A DNA stretch of 9,074 nt from CAWUIO01 sp963922455 (GTDB lineage: Bacteria > Bacteroidota > Bacteroidia > Cytophagales > Microscillaceae): positions 1 to 9,074 of the forward strand of contig CAWUIO010000180.1 of the NCBI GenBank assembly GCA_963922455.1. Reading direction: 5' to 3'. Under the pieces are notes generated by a model. It did not search any database. It was not told the DNA's origin and saw nothing but the letters and a program-made list of their open reading frames with translations. Of the stretch, positions 5,581 through 9,074 are shown in pieces (the first letter of the stretch is position 1; every line of letters begins with the position of its first letter). The position numbers were made by a program, and so were the translations under genes.

Positions 5581-5919
5581 ATGTATAAACCCATGGCCCA
5601 CAAAGTATTTTTGCTAGAACCGAATGATGAGGTAGAGCAACTCTCCTTGACCAAATGGTACAAAGAAATAGGCGACCCAGTAGCTGAGGGGGACAGTTTA
5701 TTTGAAGCGGAGACGGAAAAAGCCGTGATAGAACTTGAGTCTGAATTTGAGGGGTTTCTGTTGTATAGAAAAGAGCATAAGGAAAGGGTTTTTCCGGGTT
5801 GCTTGGTAGCGGTTATCGGTAAAAAAGATGAAGATATCCAATCTTTATTGGGAGAAGAAGGAAAAATATCCCCTAGCAAACCTATCATACAAGGCAAAAC
5901 CAAAAAAGAATTGGGCTAA
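5581..5919 (+). CDS. Free-standing single lipoyl-domain protein
   Basis: This 112-residue protein is a single biotin/lipoyl-attachment domain (about residues 5-90) with a short lysine-rich tail. The lipoylation site is ETEKA, with Lys47 as the modified residue (codon 5719-5721). Flanking features of the domain are present: KEIGDPVAEGDSLFEAE before it and FEGFLLYRKEHKERVFPGCLVAVIG after it. It resembles the lipoyl domains of the E2 protein encoded just downstream, and its residues 5-10 (MAHKVF) align with the start of that protein (MAEKIL). This suggests the true start may be the ATG at 5593. It lacks a subunit-binding domain and a catalytic domain, so it cannot be an E2. It is not an obvious glycine-cleavage H protein, given its close resemblance to the E2 domains. 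Role inferred: a mobile swinging-arm carrier or E2 accessory. The 227-bp gap and a separate promoter argue against simple co-transcription with E2. Confidence 0.85.
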   Translation: MYKPMAHKVFLLEPNDEVEQLSLTKWYKEIGDPVAEGDSLFEAETEKAVIELESEFEGFLLYRKEHKERVFPGCLVAVIGKKDEDIQSLLGEEGKISPSKPIIQGKTKKELG

Positions 5920-6028
5920 TTATGCTCAATATACTTGCACCCATGCCGGGGAGCTATGCCCTAAGATTGGCTTATTGACTACCTGAGGGGGTTTTATTTT
6001 CCACGCCCTCGAATTGCCTAGGTTAATT

Positions 6029-6047
6029 TGGCTTATTGCCTAAGCCA
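6029..6047 (+). repeat. Hairpin in the lipoyl-protein/E2 intergenic region
   Basis: TGGCTTA-TTGCC-TAAGCCA forms a perfect 7-bp stem with a 5-nt loop. The left arm belongs to an 11-nt motif, TTGGCTTATTG, that also occurs about 60 bp earlier near 5966-5976. A T-rich tract follows about 18 nt later (6065-6075), but not directly, so it is at best a poor terminator for the lipoyl-protein gene. No other feature is seen between 5920 and 6070. Confidence 0.4.
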
Positions 6048-6072
6048 GCTTGTTCAAAAGCAATTTCTTTTT

Positions 6073-6103
6073 TTTGGATATCTACATTATCCCTGTATTT
6101 TTG
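6073..6103 (+). promoter_or_regulatory. Consensus Bacteroidota promoter of the E2 gene
   Basis: TTTG (6073-6076), exactly 19 nt, then TATTTTTG (6096-6103) is a perfect match to TTTG-N19-21-TAnnTTTG. Transcription would begin near 6108-6112, giving an A-rich leader of about 35-40 nt with no Shine-Dalgarno sequence, as is usual in this phylum. This indicates that E2 can be expressed independently of the lipoyl-domain gene upstream. Confidence 0.7.
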
Positions 6104-6146
6104 ATAAGCTAAACATTAAAAAACACGAATTTAAGTTTACATCCAT

Positions 6147-7826
6147 ATGGCTGAGAAAATTTTAATGCCAAAGCTTAGCGATACCATGGAAGAAGGGGTG
6201 ATCGCAGCCTGGCACAAGGAAGTAGGCGATACGATAGAGTCTGGGGATTTGTTGGCCGAAATTGAGACCGACAAAGCCACCATGGAGTATGAAGAATATA
6301 CCGAAGGGGTACTTTTGTACCGGGTTGATGCCCAATCCACTGTACCGGTAGATGGCTTGATCGCCATTGTGGGGGAAAAAGGAGAAGATTTTCAAGCTTT
6401 ATTAAGTGGTGGAGATGCCTCGACAGCCCCAGCCGAAACTCCTGCCGCTTCGGAGCCTGCCCCGGCTAGCCCCGCAACGGCTACCCAAACAGCCCCAGCC
6501 CCGGCAGCTACGGCTAGCGTTGATGTTTCTTCTATTCCGGCCACAGTCGTCACCATGCCCAAATTGAGCGATACCATGGAAGAAGGGGGTATTGCCGAGT
6601 GGCATAAAAAAGTAGGCGAGCCAGTGGAAGTAGGGGATATCCTGGTAGAGATTGAGACGGATAAGGCAACCATGGAATTTGAAGCCTACGATGAAGGCAC
6701 TCTGCTCTACATTGCAGCAGATCAAGGGCAATCCTTAGCCGTAGATGCCTTACTTTGTATCATCGGAGAAGAAGGAGCCGATTATCAGGCGCTTATTCAA
6801 AACTTTAATTCGGGAGGAACGCCCGCTAGCCCCGCCGATACCCCAGCCCCTACCGAAAGTGGTGCAAGCAACGGACAAACCTCTAGCAGTCCGGCTACGA
6901 GCTCTACGACAAGCAACGGACGAATCAAAATATCACCTTTGGCCAAAATAATGGCTGAGGATAAAGGCTATGACCTCAGCGCCATTCCAGGCACTGGAGA
7001 TGGCGGACGTATCGTAAAACGGGATGTGGAGGCCTTTGTGCCGGGTCCTAAGAAAGAAACGCCTGCTCCCGCCGAAAAGTCGAAGCCGGCTCAAAGCTCA
7101 AGTAGCCCGGCTACGCCTTCTAGCGAGGGGTATGCCATCGGGCAGGAGTCTTACGAGGAAATCCCGCTGAGCCAGATGCGAAAAACCATTGCGCGCCGCT
7201 TGGGTGAAAGCAAATTTACCGCTCCTCACTTCTACCTCACCATGGAAATCATCATGGATGAGGCCATGGAGACCCGTAAGAAGCTCAATGAAATGTCGCC
7301 GGTTAAGATTTCCTTCAACGATATGGTGGTCAAGGCTGCCGCCGTAGCTTTGCGTCAGCATCCGGCGGTCAATTCCTCTTGGAGAGGAGATAAAATTATT
7401 CAAAACCATCACGTACACGTAGGGGTTGCCGTAGCGGTACCCGAAGGACTCTTAGTACCCGTAGTACGTTTTGCCGATGCTAAGTCTCTTTCGCAAATTG
7501 CCGCCAATACCAAAGAATTGGCCGGAAAAGCCAAGGATAAAAAACTTCAACCCTCCGAATGGGAAGGAAATACCTTCTCCATCTCCAACCTAGGCATGTT
7601 TGGCATTGAAGAATTTACGGCTATTATCAACCCCCCTGATTCGTGTATTATGGCTGTGGGTACTATCAAGCAAACGGCCGTACCCGTAGATGGCGAGTTA
7701 AAACTGGGGCACGTTATGAAAGTTACCCTGTCTTGCGATCACCGGGTAGTAGACGGGGCTAGTGGGGCGGCTTTCTTGCAAACCTTTAAGAGTTTGATGG
7801 AATCACCCATTCGTATGTTGGTTTGA
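6147..7826 (+). CDS. pdhC: Pyruvate dehydrogenase E2, dihydrolipoamide acetyltransferase
   Basis: This 559-residue core subunit of the pyruvate dehydrogenase complex transfers the acetyl group from lipoamide to CoA, giving acetyl-CoA in the cytoplasm. Domains in order: lipoyl domain 1 (about 1-80, IETDKATME with Lys43); Ala/Pro/Ser/Thr linker (90-132); lipoyl domain 2 (about 133-212, Lys173); linker (220-257); peripheral subunit-binding domain (about 259-297, KISPLAKIMAEDKGYDL and GDGGRIVKRDVEAF); linker (298-335); and the catalytic acyltransferase domain (about 337-559). The active-site motif is DHRVVDG with His532 and Asp536. SISNLGMFGIEEFTAIINPP (478-497) is typical of the long-form pyruvate dehydrogenase E2. 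A 2-oxoglutarate or branched-chain E2 is less likely, since these usually have one lipoyl domain. No E1 or E3 gene is in the window. The gene has its own consensus promoter and ends before a strong terminator shared with accA. Confidence 0.95.
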   Translation: MAEKILMPKLSDTMEEGVIAAWHKEVGDTIESGDLLAEIETDKATMEYEEYTEGVLLYRVDAQSTVPVDGLIAIVGEKGEDFQALLSGGDASTAPAETPAASEPAPASPATATQTAPAPAATASVDVSSIPATVVTMPKLSDTMEEGGIAEWHKKVGEPVEVGDILVEIETDKATMEFEAYDEGTLLYIAADQGQSLAVDALLCIIGEEGADYQALIQNFNSGGTPASPADTPAPTESGASNGQTSSSPATSSTTSNGRIKISPLAKIMAEDKGYDLSAIPGTGDGGRIVKRDVEAFVPGPKKETPAPAEKSKPAQSSSSPATPSSEGYAIGQESYEEIPLSQMRKTIARRLGESKFTAPHFYLTMEIIMDEAMETRKKLNEMSPVKISFNDMVVKAAAVALRQHPAVNSSWRGDKIIQNHHVHVGVAVAVPEGLLVPVVRFADAKSLSQIAANTKELAGKAKDKKLQPSEWEGNTFSISNLGMFGIEEFTAIINPPDSCIMAVGTIKQTAVPVDGELKLGHVMKVTLSCDHRVVDGASGAAFLQTFKSLMESPIRMLV

Positions 7827-7846
7827 TCTAATACCATAGATAATAT

Positions 7847-7881
7847 AAAACCCCGCTTTGGCTGAGCCAAAGCGGGGTTTT
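7847..7881. terminator. Bidirectional terminator between E2 and accA
   Basis: A perfect 16-bp inverted repeat (7847-7862 and 7866-7881) encloses the three-base loop TGA. The GC-rich core is CCCCGCTTTGGC, with AAAA on the left and TTTT on the right. The flanks give a U-tract on both strands, so the same hairpin can stop the E2 transcript reading rightward and the accA transcript reading leftward. It lies 20 bp past the E2 stop and 21 bp past the accA stop. Confidence 0.95.
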
Positions 7882-7902
7882 TGATTTTGCCAAAAAGCTA
7901 AA

Positions 7903-8859
7903 TTACAATTCTTGCACGACCCCCATCTGGAAAAATTTCTCCATTCTTTGCTCACGACGCATTTCTTCTGGAAGGGCCTTCAGCTCTTCATAGGTCTTAA
8001 TAACGGTATCTTTTACGGTTTTATATATCATCTCCGGGTCGGTATGTGCCCCGCCTAAGGGTTCGGTGATAATGCCATCAATGACCTTATGCTCCAGCAT
8101 ATCCTTGGAGGTCAGTTTGAGGGCTTGGGCGGCTTGTTCTTTATATTCCCAGCTTCTCCATAAAATCGAGGAGCAAGATTCTGGGGAGATTACCGAATAC
8201 CAAGTATTTTCCAGCATAAAGATACGGTCTCCGATGGCAATTCCTAAGGCCCCACCCGAGGCCCCCTCTCCAATAATAATACAGATTACCGGTACTTTAA
8301 GGCTAAACATATCCTGAATATTCCGGGCAATGGCTTCGGCCTGTCCTCGTTCTTCGGCCCCAATCCCCGGAAAAGCCCCTGGGGTATCGATTAAGGTGAG
8401 TATGGGTTTGTTAAACTTTTCGGCCAGCTTCATTAAGCGCAGGGCTTTGCGGTAGCCTTCAGGATTGGCCATACCAAAATTGCGGAGTTGGCGTTCTTTT
8501 ACGTTTCGGCCCTTTTGCTGGCCAACAATCATAAACGTCTGGCCCTCAATGGTTCCGAAACCACCAATCATGGCTTTATCATCGGCGTGTTGCCGGTCGC
8601 CGTGTAATTCTACAAATTCCTCACAGATCACCCCGATATAGTCCATCGTATACGGTCGGTCAACGTGCCGAGAAAGTTGGACTTTTTGCCAGCGATTGAG
8701 GTTTTCGTAGGTCGTCTTTTTGAGCCGGAGTATGTTTTTCTCCAGGTCTTTGATAGCTTGATCAATACTGGGACTTGCGTGTCCATTGGACGCAAAATCC
8801 TTCATTCTTACCAATTGCTGCTCCAGGTCGGCAATGGGTTTTTCAAAATCTAAAAGCAT
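7903..8859 (-). CDS. accA: Acetyl-CoA carboxylase carboxyltransferase subunit alpha
   Basis: This 318-residue protein is the alpha half of the carboxyltransferase that moves the carboxyl group from carboxybiotin to acetyl-CoA, forming malonyl-CoA for fatty-acid synthesis. It works with AccD, and with AccB and AccC, none of which is in the window. Typical AccA sequence is seen throughout: an N-terminal helical part (LDFEKPIADLEQQL), then VQLSRHVDRPYTMDYI, FVELHGDR, KGRNVKERQLRNFGMANPEGYRKALRLM, the crotonase-fold core with TLIDTPGAFPGIGAEERGQAEAIA and GEGASGGALGIAIGDR, and SVISPESCSSILWR. The length of about 318 is normal for the family. It is convergent with the E2 gene that produces its substrate and shares its terminator. 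A candidate promoter lies just upstream at 8900-8929. Confidence 0.97.
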   Translation of the reverse strand: MLLDFEKPIADLEQQLVRMKDFASNGHASPSIDQAIKDLEKNILRLKKTTYENLNRWQKVQLSRHVDRPYTMDYIGVICEEFVELHGDRQHADDKAMIGGFGTIEGQTFMIVGQQKGRNVKERQLRNFGMANPEGYRKALRLMKLAEKFNKPILTLIDTPGAFPGIGAEERGQAEAIARNIQDMFSLKVPVICIIIGEGASGGALGIAIGDRIFMLENTWYSVISPESCSSILWRSWEYKEQAAQALKLTSKDMLEHKVIDGIITEPLGGAHTDPEMIYKTVKDTVIKTYEELKALPEEMRREQRMEKFFQMGVVQEL

Positions 8860-8899
8860 CCATCAATCGTTTAGTATTTCCCTTTGCAGAGATTGGGCA

Positions 8900-8929
8900 C
8901 AAAGTTAAGAAAAAATTAAGGATCACAAG
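8900..8929 (-). promoter_or_regulatory. Probable promoter of accA
   Basis: On the minus strand TAACTTTG (8907-8900) matches the Bacteroidota -7 consensus TAnnTTTG exactly. An imperfect -33 element, CTTG (8929-8926), stands at 18-nt spacing, one base short of the usual range. Transcription would begin near 8893-8896, about 35 nt before the ATG at 8859. Confidence 0.55.
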
Positions 8930-8977
8930 GATAAAGATGAACAATCCTGGCCCTGAGCCTACATGATTGCAAGACAT

Positions 8978-9074
8978 GGGGCTTGCCCGGCTCAAGAAAT
9001 AGGGCTACCGGTTTCCCTATCCTGGCGGGCCGGGCCGGGCTTTCGCGACTCGCCGGCCCACCCGCAGCCAGCGG
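8978..9074 (+). repeat. Type-1 GC-rich dispersed repeat, copy C (cut by window end)
   Basis: This is a third copy of the repeat seen at 3520-3660, in the same orientation and cut off at the window edge after 97 bases. It opens with GGGGCTTGCCCGG and has a loop unrelated to those of the other copies. It then continues with GGGCCGGGCTTTCGCGACTC, matching the conserved block of copies A and B. The arms GCCCGG (8985-8990) and CCGGGC (near 9031-9040) are complementary. Within the loop, ATAGGG (9000-9005) and CCCTAT (9015-9020) form a nested hairpin around ACCGGT. The copy lies about 50 bp upstream of the accA promoter. Confidence 0.8.

Noticed and set aside
5268..5903. Long minus-strand frame of 211 codons spanning the rpe start and the lipoyl gene
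   Set aside because: It runs antisense to the lipoyl-domain gene and out of frame over rpe, both of which have clear family motifs. Its own translation looks like no known family.
6147..7826. 2-oxoglutarate dehydrogenase or branched-chain E2
   Set aside because: Two N-terminal lipoyl domains and the SISNLGMFGIEEF motif favour the pyruvate dehydrogenase type; the other two usually have one lipoyl domain.
1..9074. tRNA, rRNA, prophage, toxin-antitoxin or defence genes
   Set aside because: No tRNA-like or rRNA sequence, integrase, transposase, phage or defence-family motif was recognised on either strand.

Overview
The window reads as chromosomal DNA from a free-living member of the Bacteroidota, perhaps of the Saprospiria/Cytophagia type (genus not determinable here). 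The reasons are the gene families, the absence of Shine-Dalgarno sequences before the starts, and several promoters of the Bacteroidota form TTTG-N19/20-TAnnTTTG. Two of these promoters match that consensus perfectly, ahead of the MBOAT gene and the E2 gene.

Layout from left to right. (1) 50-2626, minus strand: a two-gene operon of an MBOAT O-acyltransferase followed by a membrane-anchored SGNH-like partner, probably O-acylating an exported glycan. (2) 2933-3382, minus: msrB, closed by a terminator with a UUCG-type tetraloop. (3) 3383-4774: a repeat-rich stretch around one VOC/glyoxalase-fold gene (3822-4250, minus). It holds two inverted copies of a ~143-bp GC-rich repeat (type 1), two direct copies of a ~95-bp repeat (type 2), a 7-nt tandem repeat and a perfect 10-bp inverted repeat. 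(4) 4775-5449, minus: rpe, ribulose-phosphate 3-epimerase. (5) 5581-5919, plus: a free-standing single lipoyl-domain protein, divergent from rpe. (6) 6147-7826, plus: the dihydrolipoamide acetyltransferase (E2) of pyruvate dehydrogenase, with two lipoyl domains. (7) 7903-8859, minus: accA, convergent with E2 and sharing a strong bidirectional terminator with it. (8) 8978-9074: a third type-1 repeat copy, cut by the window end.

The right half is central carbon metabolism: E2 makes acetyl-CoA and AccA belongs to the enzyme that commits it to fatty-acid synthesis. The orphan lipoyl protein may be an auxiliary acyl or electron carrier for the same complex. E1 and E3 are not in the window. The left half concerns the cell surface and protein repair.

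I do not see a defence island, a CRISPR array or an intact mobile element. The least explained material is the two families of structured intergenic repeats. In the type-1 family the stem arms differ between copies yet still pair, while the loop is unrelated in sequence.
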